Positions 14,312 through 24,275 of a DNA stretch of 38,564 nt are shown here, one piece after another (position 1 is the stretch's first letter; the number at the start of each line of letters is the position of its first letter). Source of the DNA: Alistipes sp. (GTDB lineage Bacteria; Bacteroidota; Bacteroidia; Bacteroidales; Rikenellaceae); assembly GCA_017398555.1 (NCBI GenBank), contig JAFQFV010000013.1, forward strand, positions 1 through 38,564, given 5' to 3'. A model generated the notes under the pieces. That model was not told where the DNA came from and ran no database searches. It saw nothing but the letters and a program-made list of their open reading frames with translations. A program made the position numbers and the translations under genes.

Positions 14312-16662
14312 TATTCGTATATATATATTCGTTTTACGCGCTTTGAGACAGAGGTCAGCACCTCGTAAGGTATCGTATCGAGCAGTCGTGCCATATCCTC
14401 AGCGCTATTTCCGGCAGTAGTTGAGAAGATAGTCACCTCATCACCCGTCTTGACATCAGCAATATCGGTAATATCTATCATACAGCTATCCATACATATT
14501 CTGCCGACCGTTGGTGCACTCTTTCCTGCCACCAACATACTCCAACGGCCACAACCCAAATGGCGATCAAGGCCATCGGCATAGCCCACAGGGATAGTTG
14601 CAATGCGACTCTTGCGCTCAAGCACCCCTGCCCTACCATAGCCTACAGCCTCACCAGCCTCAAGCTCTCGAATCTGCACGATACGCGTACGCAGAGTAGA
14701 TACAGGCTCCAAATTGTCGTTATGTTCAAAGCCGTAGCCATACATTCCCAGACCCAATCGGCACATATCGAAGTGCGCCTCAGGGAAACGTACGATAGCA
14801 GCCGAGGCTGCTGCATGGCGAAGCACCTTATAGTCCAACGCACCTGCGACCGCACTGCTTACACGGTCAAAGAGCGCTATCTGACCGCGGGTAAACTCAT
14901 CCTGCTGCGGGTCATCAGCAACCGATAGGTGGGTAAATATAGATGCTACGCGAATGGTATCTGAGTATCGTTTCAGACGCTCCAGCAACATAGGTATATC
15001 AGCCTCAGCAAAGCCTAAACGGTGCATTCCCGTATCGAACTTCAGGTGCACAGGATAGCCACTCTCTCCACGCGCAGCGGCGGCAAAAGAGTCGAGCGAC
15101 TCAAAGGAGTATATCTCCGGTTCCAAGTGCCAAGCCACCATAGTATCAAAGCTCTGATCATCGGCATTGAGCACCACAATCGGCATTGTAACGCCACTCT
15201 CACGCAGCTCCACACCCTCATCGGCAAATGCAACAGCAAGATAACTTACACCCTGCTTACAGAGCATCTGTGCAATCTCGCCATCTCCCGCACCATAGCT
15301 TGACGCCTTAACCATTGCCACAAGGCGGGTATCGGCCGACATTTTCGAGCGGAAGTAGTTGATATTACGCTCCATAGCACGAAGATTGACCTCCAGTACA
15401 GTTGTATGGCTCTTAAGTTCAAGACGATGCGAAATACGCTCTGTGCGCGAAAGGCGGTTACCCTTGATAAGTATCGCGCTATCTGCAATATCTATCTGCG
15501 AGATATGCTCCAACATCTGCTCTGTAGAGGCAAAAAAGCGGCTATTTACCGTAAAGAGCTCCGAGCAAGCAGATATTCTCTCGCCAATGCCGATAAAGAG
15601 CGCAACATCGGCCCTTGTAACAATATCAGCCACAAGGGCATAGAGCTCTGCATCCTCAAAACCACTCTGAAGTATATCGGAGAGCACAACAACCTTACGG
15701 CGCGTACCGGCAACCGTAGAGAGATAGTCCATAGCTATTGCGAACGAGTCTATATCGCAACTATAACTATCATCGACTATCAGCGCGCCGGCCATTCCCG
15801 GCTTGACCTCCAAGCGCATAGCTACCGGCTGTAGTGCTGAAAAGTCCGGCTGTGGCAGGTTATAGAGCGTATAGAATGACGATACCGTGCGGGCATTACG
15901 AGCAGATATTTCATCTTTCATCGCAGGTACTACCGCAGCTGAAGAGTCGAGAAGCTTTCGGTCGCCAAATTCCTTCTGAACGGCATCCGCAAGAGGCTGA
16001 CAATCAGAGTTATATATAATCTTCTCTGCCGACTTGGCGATAGTAAGTTTTTCGAGCAATTTCTGCTCCTCGCTCTCAAAATTTGCCTGATGGGCATCTC
16101 CTAACCAGGTAAAGATAACGGTCTGAGGGGCAATCATACGCTGCAAGCTCTGCATCTCTCCCGGTCGGGATATTCCCGCCTCGATAAGTGCTATATCTGC
16201 ATCCTCAGGCATAAGGAGCAACGATAACGCAACGCCGAGTTGTGAGTTATAACTGCGCGGCGAGCGATACAACTTTATATCTTGAGGGGCTGATGATGCA
16301 ATCCACTCCTTAACCATTGTCTTGCCATTTGAGCCGACAATAGCCACCACCTCGCCCTTAAACTGCTGACGATAGTGCGATGCGAGGCTCTGCAATGCTG
16401 CAAGCGAGTCCTTAACAACAACCACACCGCAACCCTCATCAAGCTCCACCTCCTGCTCTGCGATAAATGCCTTCACGCCACGGGCAACCATATCGTCGAT
16501 ATAATCGTGTGCATCGTGATTTACACCCTTTATTGCCACAAAGAGTGCATTATCCACAGGCGAGATAGTACGACTGTCGGTTATTACAGATGTAACCGTA
16601 ACATCCGCTCCGTAGTACCTTGCCGAGCAAATCTGAGCTATTTGAGATAGTGTAAATTTCAT
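14311..16662 (-). CDS. Bifunctional MurF ligase / alanine racemase
   Basis: The 783-residue fusion joins two consecutive D-alanine steps of peptidoglycan synthesis in the cytosol. Residues 1-420 are MurF (UDP-MurNAc-tripeptide:D-Ala-D-Ala ligase), with ITDSRTI near 27-33 and the ATP loop VGSNGKT near 109-115. Residues about 425-783 are a PLP-dependent alanine racemase (Alr/YggS barrel): VAMVKASSYGAG with the PLP lysine, LKFDTGMHRLGF, FTHLSVAD, and PVGYADGL plus GRICMD near the C-terminus. Such fusions are known in Bacteroidota. The start used is the ATG at 16662; a TTG at 16674 would place the start inside mutS2. It begins 1 base after the mutS2 stop and runs into the RsmI-like gene. Confidence 0.93.
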   Translation of the reverse strand: MKFTLSQIAQICSARYYGADVTVTSVITDSRTISPVDNALFVAIKGVNHDAHDYIDDMVARGVKAFIAEQEVELDEGCGVVVVKDSLAALQSLASHYRQQFKGEVVAIVGSNGKTMVKEWIASSAPQDIKLYRSPRSYNSQLGVALSLLLMPEDADIALIEAGISRPGEMQSLQRMIAPQTVIFTWLGDAHQANFESEEQKLLEKLTIAKSAEKIIYNSDCQPLADAVQKEFGDRKLLDSSAAVVPAMKDEISARNARTVSSFYTLYNLPQPDFSALQPVAMRLEVKPGMAGALIVDDSYSCDIDSFAIAMDYLSTVAGTRRKVVVLSDILQSGFEDAELYALVADIVTRADVALFIGIGERISACSELFTVNSRFFASTEQMLEHISQIDIADSAILIKGNRLSRTERISHRLELKSHTTVLEVNLRAMERNINYFRSKMSADTRLVAMVKASSYGAGDGEIAQMLCKQGVSYLAVAFADEGVELRESGVTMPIVVLNADDQSFDTMVAWHLEPEIYSFESLDSFAAAARGESGYPVHLKFDTGMHRLGFAEADIPMLLERLKRYSDTIRVASIFTHLSVADDPQQDEFTRGQIALFDRVSSAVAGALDYKVLRHAAASAAIVRFPEAHFDMCRLGLGMYGYGFEHNDNLEPVSTLRTRIVQIRELEAGEAVGYGRAGVLERKSRIATIPVGYADGLDRHLGCGRWSMLVAGKSAPTVGRICMDSCMIDITDIADVKTGDEVTIFSTTAGNSAEDMARLLDTIPYEVLTSVSKRVKRIYIYE

Positions 16663-16663
16663 A

Positions 16664-19141
16664 TTACAATGCAAAAGTTACGATAGTTATTCCCGACCCG
16701 CCGCGATCCGGATGGTCATCCACAGCACTCTGTACCGCAGGAACGGTACGCAGGTAGCGACGAATCTCCTCCTTCAGCGCACCCGTACCCTTACCGTGAA
16801 GAATCGTTACGGTGCCCACGCCAACCATCAGCGCATCATCCACAAAGTCACGTATGCGGTCAAGGGCATCAACAACCCTCTCGCCACGCACATCTATAGA
16901 GGTTTGGAAGTTCAATCTGCGCTGTGAAATATCAGAGCTAATCACCGTGCGAGGGGTCTGTGGGCGTGTTGCGCGGTGGTACTCCGCCGATGAGATAGCC
17001 TCAAGGCGAGCCGTATCGACAGTTGTAAGCATCTGACCGAATGCCACCTGCGCCTTCTTGCCTCTAATCGACTGCACCACACCAACCCCGTCATGACCCA
17101 TAAGGCGCACCTTCGAGCCCACCTCAACAGGTAATTTCTTAGGCTGTTCAGGCTGCTGCTCCTTTACTGTTGCCTTCTCAGCCTTACGCTCCTCGCGGCG
17201 CTGACGACGACGGGCAATGCGCTCCATCTGGCGCTCTATCTGCTCATCATTATTTAGAGAATCTACACCCTCAACGCTCTGCTTAAATTCATTGAACGAC
17301 TGGCGCAGAGTACGTGTCTGCTCCTTCTCGGCTTGAGCCTCACGAATAGCCTTGATAGTGCCCTCAATCTGGCGATTTGCCTCGGCAATAAGCTCCTTGG
17401 CCTGAGTTTTCGCCTGATGGAGAATTGCACGGCGCTCCTCACGAATTGCCGCAAGTTGGTCGTGGTAATTCTGCTCCAACTCCTCAACTTTACGGTCGGT
17501 AAGGCGTATCTTTTCGCGTTTCTGCTCCCAATATCTCTTATCGCGAGCAATCTCGCGCAGCTGTTTCTCTATATCTATATGGTCTGAGCCGACCTTCTCG
17601 CGCGCAGAGGCGATAATAGCCTCCGGAAGGCCTATTTTTCGCGCTATCTCGATAGCAAACGAGCTACCCGGCTTTCCCGTCTCAAGGCGGAAGAGCGGGC
17701 GGATATGCTGCACGTCGAACATCATCGCGCCATTGATAATACCATCTGTCGAGGAGGCGTAGTACTTGATATTCGAGTAGTGGGTCGTAATGACACCAAA
17801 GCAACCACTTGCAACCAACTTCTCAAGCACAGCCTCGGCAATAGCAGCGCCGATTGTCGGCTCTGTACCTGTACCGAACTCATCAATCAGCACCAGAGAG
17901 TGGCTATCTGCACCGGCAAGCATAGCCTTCATATTTATAAGGTGTGATGAGTATGTCGAGAGGTCATTCTCGATAGACTGCTGATCTCCTATATCTATAA
18001 ATAGCTTATCAAAGACCGGAAACTCACTACTCTGCCCCACCGTTACCGGAAAACCACACTGGAACATATACTGCAAGATACCGAAGGTCTTGAGGCATAC
18101 TGACTTACCACCTGCATTTGGTCCCGAAATGACAAGCACTCGGCTATCCTTATCAAGTCGTGCATCGAGCGGTACAAGCTCCCTGCCTGTGCGCTTAAGA
18201 GTCTGTGCAAGCAGAGGGTGGCGAGCCTTAACCAACCATAGCTCCCCGCTGCTGATTATCGGCTGCACAGCATCATTCTCCGCAGCCCAACGAGCCTTTG
18301 CTCGAATCATATCTATCTGCGCCACAAACTCGCCGGAGTGCGCTACAGCCTCAATATCTGTTCTAACAAGGTCGGTAAATGCCGTGAGAATCTTCACAAC
18401 CTCACGACGCTCCGTATATTCAAGCTCCTTAAGGCGATTATTGAGCTCTACAACCTCAACAGGCTCTATATAAAAGGTCTTACCCGTTGCGGACTCGTCG
18501 TGAATAAAGCCCTGCAACTTACGCTTATTTGCCGCAGCTACGGGGATTACCGCACGACCATCACGAATGGATATCATCGCCTCGGCATCGACAATACCGG
18601 CGCTCTTTGCACCCTGAAGTACCGCCTGCAGACGCTTTGACACCTGCCCCTCCGACTGACGAATCTCACGACGCACAGCCGCCAGCTCAGGTGAGGCGTT
18701 ATCGCGCATATCGCCCCTCTCATCGAGAATACGGGCAATTTCGCGGGTAATATGTGACAGCGAAACCACACCAGCCGATAGGCGATTAAGCGCCTTAAAC
18801 TGCTCCTTACCGCGGATAATCTCCACCACAGCCTCGGCGGCTGCGAGTGTTGTTCCCAAGCGGAGCACCTCGCCACAATCGAGGAATGTTCCCTCAACAC
18901 GAATCTTCTCGACAAGGATATCGATATCGAAAAACTCATCCTTCAACACTCCGCAATCCATCGCAAGGATACTACCCATCTCGGCCGCAAGAGCCTGACG
19001 GGTAGCTATAGTACGCGCAGAGGTAGAGAAGGTCTGCTCGGCAAGTAACTCTGCCGAGCGACGCATAGTACATAGCGCACTACATTGGTTGCGGATAGTA
19101 TCAAAGCCTATCCTTGACTCGAAATTCTCAGGATATACCAT
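16664..19141 (-). CDS. mutS2: Endonuclease MutS2
   Basis: The 825-residue MutS-family ATPase has a C-terminal Smr nuclease domain. The Walker A motif GPNAGGKS is at about 340-347, and Walker B lies in SLVLIDEFGTGTEPT near 415. A long coiled coil (about 510-640, many E/K/R heptads) precedes a KOW-like segment (VGSKVRLMGHDGVGVV), and the Smr domain ends the protein (SIDVRGERVVDAL and the catalytic-loop motif LHGKGTG). It lacks the N-terminal mismatch-binding domain of MutS, as expected. MutS2 acts in suppression of recombination and, in some bacteria, in ribosome-collision rescue. It ends 1 base before the murF-alr start. Confidence 0.95.
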   Translation of the reverse strand: MVYPENFESRIGFDTIRNQCSALCTMRRSAELLAEQTFSTSARTIATRQALAAEMGSILAMDCGVLKDEFFDIDILVEKIRVEGTFLDCGEVLRLGTTLAAAEAVVEIIRGKEQFKALNRLSAGVVSLSHITREIARILDERGDMRDNASPELAAVRREIRQSEGQVSKRLQAVLQGAKSAGIVDAEAMISIRDGRAVIPVAAANKRKLQGFIHDESATGKTFYIEPVEVVELNNRLKELEYTERREVVKILTAFTDLVRTDIEAVAHSGEFVAQIDMIRAKARWAAENDAVQPIISSGELWLVKARHPLLAQTLKRTGRELVPLDARLDKDSRVLVISGPNAGGKSVCLKTFGILQYMFQCGFPVTVGQSSEFPVFDKLFIDIGDQQSIENDLSTYSSHLINMKAMLAGADSHSLVLIDEFGTGTEPTIGAAIAEAVLEKLVASGCFGVITTHYSNIKYYASSTDGIINGAMMFDVQHIRPLFRLETGKPGSSFAIEIARKIGLPEAIIASAREKVGSDHIDIEKQLREIARDKRYWEQKREKIRLTDRKVEELEQNYHDQLAAIREERRAILHQAKTQAKELIAEANRQIEGTIKAIREAQAEKEQTRTLRQSFNEFKQSVEGVDSLNNDEQIERQMERIARRRQRREERKAEKATVKEQQPEQPKKLPVEVGSKVRLMGHDGVGVVQSIRGKKAQVAFGQMLTTVDTARLEAISSAEYHRATRPQTPRTVISSDISQRRLNFQTSIDVRGERVVDALDRIRDFVDDALMVGVGTVTILHGKGTGALKEEIRRYLRTVPAVQSAVDDHPDRGGSGITIVTFAL

Positions 19142-19164
19142 TCGTTAATTCTGACTATCCCCTA

Positions 19165-20097
19165 CTACTTCTTCTCGGCCTTTTCAGCCTTTTCAGCCTT
19201 TTCAGCCTTACCACCAAAGAGTGAGAAGTGAACATATCGCTTAGGGTTCTGCTTCAAATCCTCCAACAGAAGTGAGAGGTTGTTTGATGCCTCAGCGAGA
19301 TTTGCATAGAGAGCCTTATCGTTAAGCAGACTGCCAACAGTACCCTCTGACTCATTAAACTTGGCAAGCAGGGTATTGAGTTGCTCGATGCTCTGTGAGA
19401 GTTTTGTACCCATCTGCTGCTCATCAAGGCTTGCAGTAAGGTTGCTCACATTCATCATAATACTGTCTATCTTCTCTCCATTACCCTTGAGTGTTCCCGT
19501 GAAAGAGTCGAGATTTGATACGATATTTGACTGCTCAAGCTCTGCAAGAATACCATTCAGATTTGCGATTGCAGCAGAGATATTTGCATTATTGCTATCC
19601 ACCAAACCGTTGAGCGAGTTGAGTGTAACGTTGATATTATCAACCATACCCATCAACTTCTCCTTAATATCGCCAAACTCGGATGTAAGCATCTCAATCA
19701 TTCCGGGCTCAACCAGCGGAGTAATCTTTGCTCCGGGCTCCAACATCTCAGATGAGCTACCCATAACAAGTTCGATAGCCTGACCACCCATAAGGCCGGC
19801 ACTGAAGACCTTTGCCTTAGTATCAGCAGGAATAGTGTAATCCTTTGACACAGCGAGTGTTACAGCAACCTTTGAAGGCTCATCCTCCGCAATTGCAACG
19901 CTTGACACCTGACCTACTTTTACACCGCGAATCACAACAGCCGATGCATTCTGCAATCCACTTGCGTTATCGTAGTAAACATAGTATGTGTGTGTTCTAC
20001 CAAAGATGTCGGCGCCACTCAAGAAACGGATGCCCGCCCATGCTCCCAAGAAGATTAGGAGAGCATAAATTCCAATTTTTACCTCTTTTTTCATCAT
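19165..20097 (-). CDS. MCE-family (MlaD-like) lipid transport protein
   Basis: The 310-residue product has one N-terminal transmembrane helix (IGIYALLIFLGAWAGIRFL) and an MCE domain at about 35-115: YYVYYDNASGLQNASAVVIRGVKVGQV followed by KVFSAGLMGGQAIELVMG. A helical, Asn/Leu-rich C-terminal half (about 130-290) is predicted to form a periplasmic needle or coiled coil. MCE proteins shuttle phospholipids between the inner and outer membranes with an MlaEF-type ABC transporter, which is not in the window. The last residues are an (AEK) repeat encoded by a 9-bp tandem repeat. It lies between the amidase and mutS2, with 17 and 23 bases of spacing. MM at the start leaves the exact ATG (20097 or 20094) open. 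Confidence 0.88.
   Translation of the reverse strand: MMKKEVKIGIYALLIFLGAWAGIRFLSGADIFGRTHTYYVYYDNASGLQNASAVVIRGVKVGQVSSVAIAEDEPSKVAVTLAVSKDYTIPADTKAKVFSAGLMGGQAIELVMGSSSEMLEPGAKITPLVEPGMIEMLTSEFGDIKEKLMGMVDNINVTLNSLNGLVDSNNANISAAIANLNGILAELEQSNIVSNLDSFTGTLKGNGEKIDSIMMNVSNLTASLDEQQMGTKLSQSIEQLNTLLAKFNESEGTVGSLLNDKALYANLAEASNNLSLLLEDLKQNPKRYVHFSLFGGKAEKAEKAEKAEKK
19181..19207. repeat. Three tandem 9-bp repeats coding for the AEK tail
   Basis: TTTTCAGCC is repeated three times exactly (coding strand GGCTGAAAA) at the 3' end of the MCE gene, producing a lysine/glutamate-rich tail. Copy-number change would keep the frame. Confidence 0.9.
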
Positions 20098-20114
20098 CTA
20101 TTCTATTTCAATTT

Positions 20115-21293
20115 CTACTTTTTCACAACTTTACCATCCTTCACAGCAATCACAAATGCCTGAGGGAAACTCTTACGAACGGTGGCAACCGACGCCTGTG
20201 CAGAGGCTCTGTCGGCGTAGTCACCCACGCAATACTTATATGAATATGCGCCCTCGGCTCGCACCTGACGCACCTTACCCTTGTAGCTACCAAAGCGAGA
20301 GTCATTTACCGACACCTCGCTCTTGCTCGCCATAACCTGAACAGCATAACGCACAACCGATGGTTTTGTAGTACTCTTCTGTGCTGTAGTTGTCTTCTGC
20401 GGTGCTGCCGGCCTCTTTGCCGGTTGAGCAGCAGGCTGTTTGGTTGGCTGTTTAGCCGGTTGCTGAACGACCTTAGCCTCACTTGCAGACTCGGCAGAGG
20501 CCTCAACAAGCAGGCTCTTTTTTACATAGGTTACATAATCCTTAACTGCCGCGTAGAGGGCACCGACAAGCTCCTTCTGACCACTCTCGGAGGTGATATA
20601 CTTAAGCTCCGTAGAGTTAGACATAAAGCCAATCTCTGTAAGGATGCTCGGCATATCGGTTGCATAGAGCACACGCAACGGTTGCTTACGAATACCGCGA
20701 TTTACACGACCCAACTTGGCATAGTGTTTCTGGACAAGGCGTGCCATGACCTCGCTATACTCGCCGTATGTGAACTGTAAGTTCTGAATATGTGCACGCA
20801 CGATAGCGGCAGTGCTCTTATCCGACATATCGAAAAACTCCTCCTTATTATTTGCAAAGAGGATAGCCTCATTCTCACTTGTCTCAAGCTCGCTCTCACC
20901 CATAATCAACGTCTCGACACCCTTTGTAGCCGTACTCTTGGGGTGAGCATTGGCATGAATGGAGATAAACAGGTCGCCATTTGCATTATTTGCTATATCT
21001 GCACGAGCCTGCAAATCCTCTCTAAGGCTGGTTGAGAAGCTCTTATCTGTCTTACGGGTATAGACAACCTTAACCTCTGGCATACCCTTCTCAATCATAG
21101 CACCCAACTTGAGCGCCATCTGCAGATTTATATTCTTCTCCGAGTAGCCACCATAGCGTGCACCGGGGAACTTTCCTCCGTGGCCTGCATCTATGACAAT
21201 TACCTTTACACCCTGCGCAACATTCTCCGCCGATACGACGTTATTATGCAGCACAAGTGCAAAAAGTAACAGAATAGTTAAAAGTCTGCCCAT
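20115..21293 (-). CDS. N-acetylmuramoyl-L-alanine amidase with C-terminal SPOR domain
   Basis: The 392-residue product has a signal peptide (MGRLLTILLLFALVLHNNVVSAE), an Amidase_3 domain at about 30-245 and a SPOR-like domain at about 320-390. Zinc ligands and the catalytic residue are visible: VIDAGHGG, the glutamate in YSEKNINL, SIHANAH and LTEIGFMSN. A Lys/Pro/Gln-rich linker (QQPAKQPTKQPAAQPAKRP region) joins the domains. The enzyme cleaves the bond between MurNAc and the stem peptide in the periplasm, and the SPOR domain is expected to target denuded glycan at the septum. It is the first gene of a minus-strand run (amidase, MCE, mutS2, murF-alr) and is divergent from lptD. Confidence 0.93.
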   Translation of the reverse strand: MGRLLTILLLFALVLHNNVVSAENVAQGVKVIVIDAGHGGKFPGARYGGYSEKNINLQMALKLGAMIEKGMPEVKVVYTRKTDKSFSTSLREDLQARADIANNANGDLFISIHANAHPKSTATKGVETLIMGESELETSENEAILFANNKEEFFDMSDKSTAAIVRAHIQNLQFTYGEYSEVMARLVQKHYAKLGRVNRGIRKQPLRVLYATDMPSILTEIGFMSNSTELKYITSESGQKELVGALYAAVKDYVTYVKKSLLVEASAESASEAKVVQQPAKQPTKQPAAQPAKRPAAPQKTTTAQKSTTKPSVVRYAVQVMASKSEVSVNDSRFGSYKGKVRQVRAEGAYSYKYCVGDYADRASAQASVATVRKSFPQAFVIAVKDGKVVKK

Positions 21294-21366
21294 AGCTTTT
21301 GGTATAATAGAGTTTTTTTACTACCTTTACGCGCTGAAAAAACGCGTACACATGCGCACAGAGGCG

Positions 21367-21374
21367 TAGTTTTG
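21367..21374 (+). promoter_or_regulatory. Possible -7 element of lptD
   Basis: TAGTTTTG matches TAnnTTTG and lies 54 bases upstream of the lptD start. No clear -33 TTG is found about 20 bases upstream. On the opposite strand, TACCTTTG (complement of 21395-21402) is a comparable candidate for the divergent amidase operon. Confidence 0.4.
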
Positions 21375-21379
21375 CGTTT

Positions 21380-21397
21380 TTGCCGGCTCGCCGGCAA
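21380..21397. repeat. Perfect 8-bp palindrome in the lptD/amidase intergenic region
   Basis: TTGCCGGC-TC-GCCGGCAA is an 18-base near-perfect palindrome between the divergent promoters. It could be a regulator-binding site or, in the lptD leader, a short hairpin about 24 bases before the start codon. Confidence 0.6.
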
Positions 21398-21420
21398 AGG
21401 TACTAAAAATTATTGGATTT

Positions 21421-24216
21421 TTGAAACATTTTAGACTAAAATATCTCATCGCACTCACTATTGCGCTACTTATGGCGCAATCTCTGTTCGGTTTTGCCCA
21501 ATCCGAGCGGATAGGTGACAACACACTTGCCAAGAGTATGCTCTCGGCAAGCGATACTATTATACCTCAATCAAATCTCTCGGACACCCTTAGATCGACA
21601 CAGCTTCTTCGTGAGAATCGTCGTAACAGAGCTACTACTGCTCAAACAGAGGTTGCTGACACGACAGCCAAGCAGAGTGCTCCCGTTAAGCAGGAGTCTA
21701 AGTCTGAGTCTGCACCTGCAGCACTTAAGAAGGCGACAAAGAGGGGAGGTCTTGACCAGATTGTCGAGGGTAAGAATACCGACTCCCTCTACTACGATGT
21801 GGTAAATCGCAAGGTCTATATCTACAACAAGGGTGATGTGAAATATGGCGACAAGTCGCTGCAGGCGGACTATATGCGTATCAATATGAGTAACAACGAG
21901 ATATACGCATACGGTAAGGCTGACACTGTCGATGGCAAACCGACCCAGACCCAGCCTGTATTTACCGATGCGGGGTCAAGTTTTACGATGGATACTATCA
22001 CCTACAACTTCGACTCGGAGAAGGCTCTGATTCGTGGTGTGGCGACACAGCAGGGTGATGGTTGGCTTGTCGGTGGTCGAATTAAGAAGCAGCCGGACAA
22101 CTCTATCAACATTCAGCACGGTAAGTACACCACTTGTGACCACACTGACCATCCGCACTTCTACTTGGCGATGACAAAGGCTAAGGTTATCCCGGGCAAG
22201 AAGATTATCACAGGCCCTGCGTATATCGTTATGGAGGATGTCCCTATCTATCCGCTCTGTATTCCGGAGGCCTTCTTCCCTATCTCGACAGGTGCTAAGT
22301 CGGGTCTGCTGATGCCTACATACGGAGAGGATGGTATGCGAGGCTTCTTCCTCCGCGGTATGGGTTACTACTTCATCATCAACCAGCACATGGACCTCGC
22401 CCTGACGGGAGGTTTCTACACACTCGGCTCGTGGGAGGTAAATGCCTCTTCGCGTTACGTGAAGAAGTATAAGTACACGGGTAATGTCAATTTTGACTTC
22501 TCTTGTGTTAAGACGGGAGATAAGGGCGAGGCTGACTACGTCAAGCAGAACAACTTCAAGTTCACTTGGACACACTCGCAGGACCCTAAGGCAAACCCGG
22601 GTTCGACATTCTCGGCATCGGTAAACCTCTCTACAAGTGGTTATAGCAAGTACTCTGCAACATCGCTCAATGACATCCTTGCTACGCAGACCAACTCCTC
22701 AATCTCATACTCGAAGAGTTGGGCGGGTACCCCATTCTCATTCTCGATGAACTTGGGTATTTCGCAGAACTCACAGACCAGAGCCCTCTCGGTGAACTTC
22801 CCGAACATGGTCTTCAATGTGGCACGTATCTACCCATTCAAGCGCAAGGAGGCTGTGGGTAAGCAGCGTTGGTACGAGAAGATTTCATTTACCTACACCG
22901 GTAAGCTGACAAACTCAGCATCTGCACCTGAGAGCGAGATATTCACAAAGCAGACTCTGAAGAATATGAAGAACGGTATCGAGCACTCGCTGCCGGTATC
23001 ATCAAGTTTCACGCTGTTCAAGTATATCAACCTCACGCCATCATTCAACTACACCGAGCGTTGGTACTTCAAGCGACAGATGCAGGAGTGGAACCCTGTG
23101 ACAAATAAGGTGGACAAACTCGACCCTGAGTATGGCTTCTACCGTATCTACAACTACAACGCCTCTGTATCTCTCAACACCACTATCTACGGTATGTGGC
23201 AGATGAAGAAGAAGACTGCAAAGGTACAGGCTGTTCGTCACACCATCACCCCATCTATCGGTGGTTCGTATATGCCTGACTTCGGAAATCAGAAGTTCGG
23301 TTTCTACAAGGTTGTGCAGTCCGACTCACTCGGCGGCTATACACTCTACTCGCCATATTCGGATAACGCGTACGGTGTTCCGGGCAGAGGTGCTTCGGCC
23401 TCTATCAACTTCTCGCTCAAGCAGAGTTTGGAGATGAAGGTGCTCAGCAAGCGTGATACCTCAGGCGTAAGGAAGATTAAACTTATTGACGACCTCTCGC
23501 TCAGCGGCTCGTATAACTTCCTTGCCGACTCTATGGGTCTGTCGAATATCAACATGTCGATTCGTACCACAATCTACGGCAACTTCGGTCTGAACCTCTC
23601 GGCAACGCTCGACCCATATCAGGTGACACCACAGGGTGTGAGAATCAATAAGTTGATGTGGGCGAAGGGTCTGCCTGGTCGAATAATGAATACAGGTTGG
23701 AGTTTCGGTTACACCTTCAAGTCGCGTAACGACAAGTCGCAACCTGCTATAAACGATATTAACTCCATACCGCCTGAGTACTTCAACCCATTCAGTGACC
23801 CTTACGGACTGATGGACCCTGCACTACGAAGGCAATATATGGCGCAGACATACTATGACTTCTCGATACCGTGGAATATCGGTTTCAACTACGTCATCAG
23901 TTATAGTGCCCAATATACCAACAACGGCACGACGGGTTATAAGAAGAATGTAAACCAGACTATCGGTTTTAACGGTAGTATCAACCTAACGCCAAAGACG
24001 GGTATATCGTTTACGAGTGGTTTCGATATCCAAAATCGAAAACTTACAACTACCTCCATATCCATCACTCGAGATCTGCACTGTTGGCAGATGTCGTTTG
24101 TCTGGATTCCGTTCGGTACTCACCGTAGTTGGAGCTTTAACATCGGTGTTAAGGCAGCATCCCTTGCCGACCTGAAGTACGACAAGAGCCAGAGTATGTA
24201 CGACAATTTGTTCTAA
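21421..24216 (+). CDS. lptD: LptD-like outer-membrane LPS assembly protein
   Basis: The 931-residue product starts with a signal peptide (MKHFRLKYLIALTIALLMAQ). An OstA/LptA-like periplasmic domain follows at about 125-260 (DSLYYDVVNRKVYIYNKGDVKYGDKSLQADY region, with ADTVDGKPTQTQPVF). A very large C-terminal barrel rich in Tyr/Phe/Trp/Ser makes up the rest. This is the Bacteroidota form of LptD, which inserts LPS into the outer leaflet with LptE. No ATG exists in frame between the upstream stop at 21367 and codon 18, so the start is most likely the TTG at 21421, which gives a complete signal peptide; the ATG at 21472 would remove most of it. grpE follows after 59 bases. Confidence 0.88.
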   Translation: MKHFRLKYLIALTIALLMAQSLFGFAQSERIGDNTLAKSMLSASDTIIPQSNLSDTLRSTQLLRENRRNRATTAQTEVADTTAKQSAPVKQESKSESAPAALKKATKRGGLDQIVEGKNTDSLYYDVVNRKVYIYNKGDVKYGDKSLQADYMRINMSNNEIYAYGKADTVDGKPTQTQPVFTDAGSSFTMDTITYNFDSEKALIRGVATQQGDGWLVGGRIKKQPDNSINIQHGKYTTCDHTDHPHFYLAMTKAKVIPGKKIITGPAYIVMEDVPIYPLCIPEAFFPISTGAKSGLLMPTYGEDGMRGFFLRGMGYYFIINQHMDLALTGGFYTLGSWEVNASSRYVKKYKYTGNVNFDFSCVKTGDKGEADYVKQNNFKFTWTHSQDPKANPGSTFSASVNLSTSGYSKYSATSLNDILATQTNSSISYSKSWAGTPFSFSMNLGISQNSQTRALSVNFPNMVFNVARIYPFKRKEAVGKQRWYEKISFTYTGKLTNSASAPESEIFTKQTLKNMKNGIEHSLPVSSSFTLFKYINLTPSFNYTERWYFKRQMQEWNPVTNKVDKLDPEYGFYRIYNYNASVSLNTTIYGMWQMKKKTAKVQAVRHTITPSIGGSYMPDFGNQKFGFYKVVQSDSLGGYTLYSPYSDNAYGVPGRGASASINFSLKQSLEMKVLSKRDTSGVRKIKLIDDLSLSGSYNFLADSMGLSNINMSIRTTIYGNFGLNLSATLDPYQVTPQGVRINKLMWAKGLPGRIMNTGWSFGYTFKSRNDKSQPAINDINSIPPEYFNPFSDPYGLMDPALRRQYMAQTYYDFSIPWNIGFNYVISYSAQYTNNGTTGYKKNVNQTIGFNGSINLTPKTGISFTSGFDIQNRKLTTTSISITRDLHCWQMSFVWIPFGTHRSWSFNIGVKAASLADLKYDKSQSMYDNLF

Positions 24217-24275
24217 ACTTTGTTCGGTACAGCTTTTGCGATTATTATATAGTAGAATAAATTAAAAATATTGAT

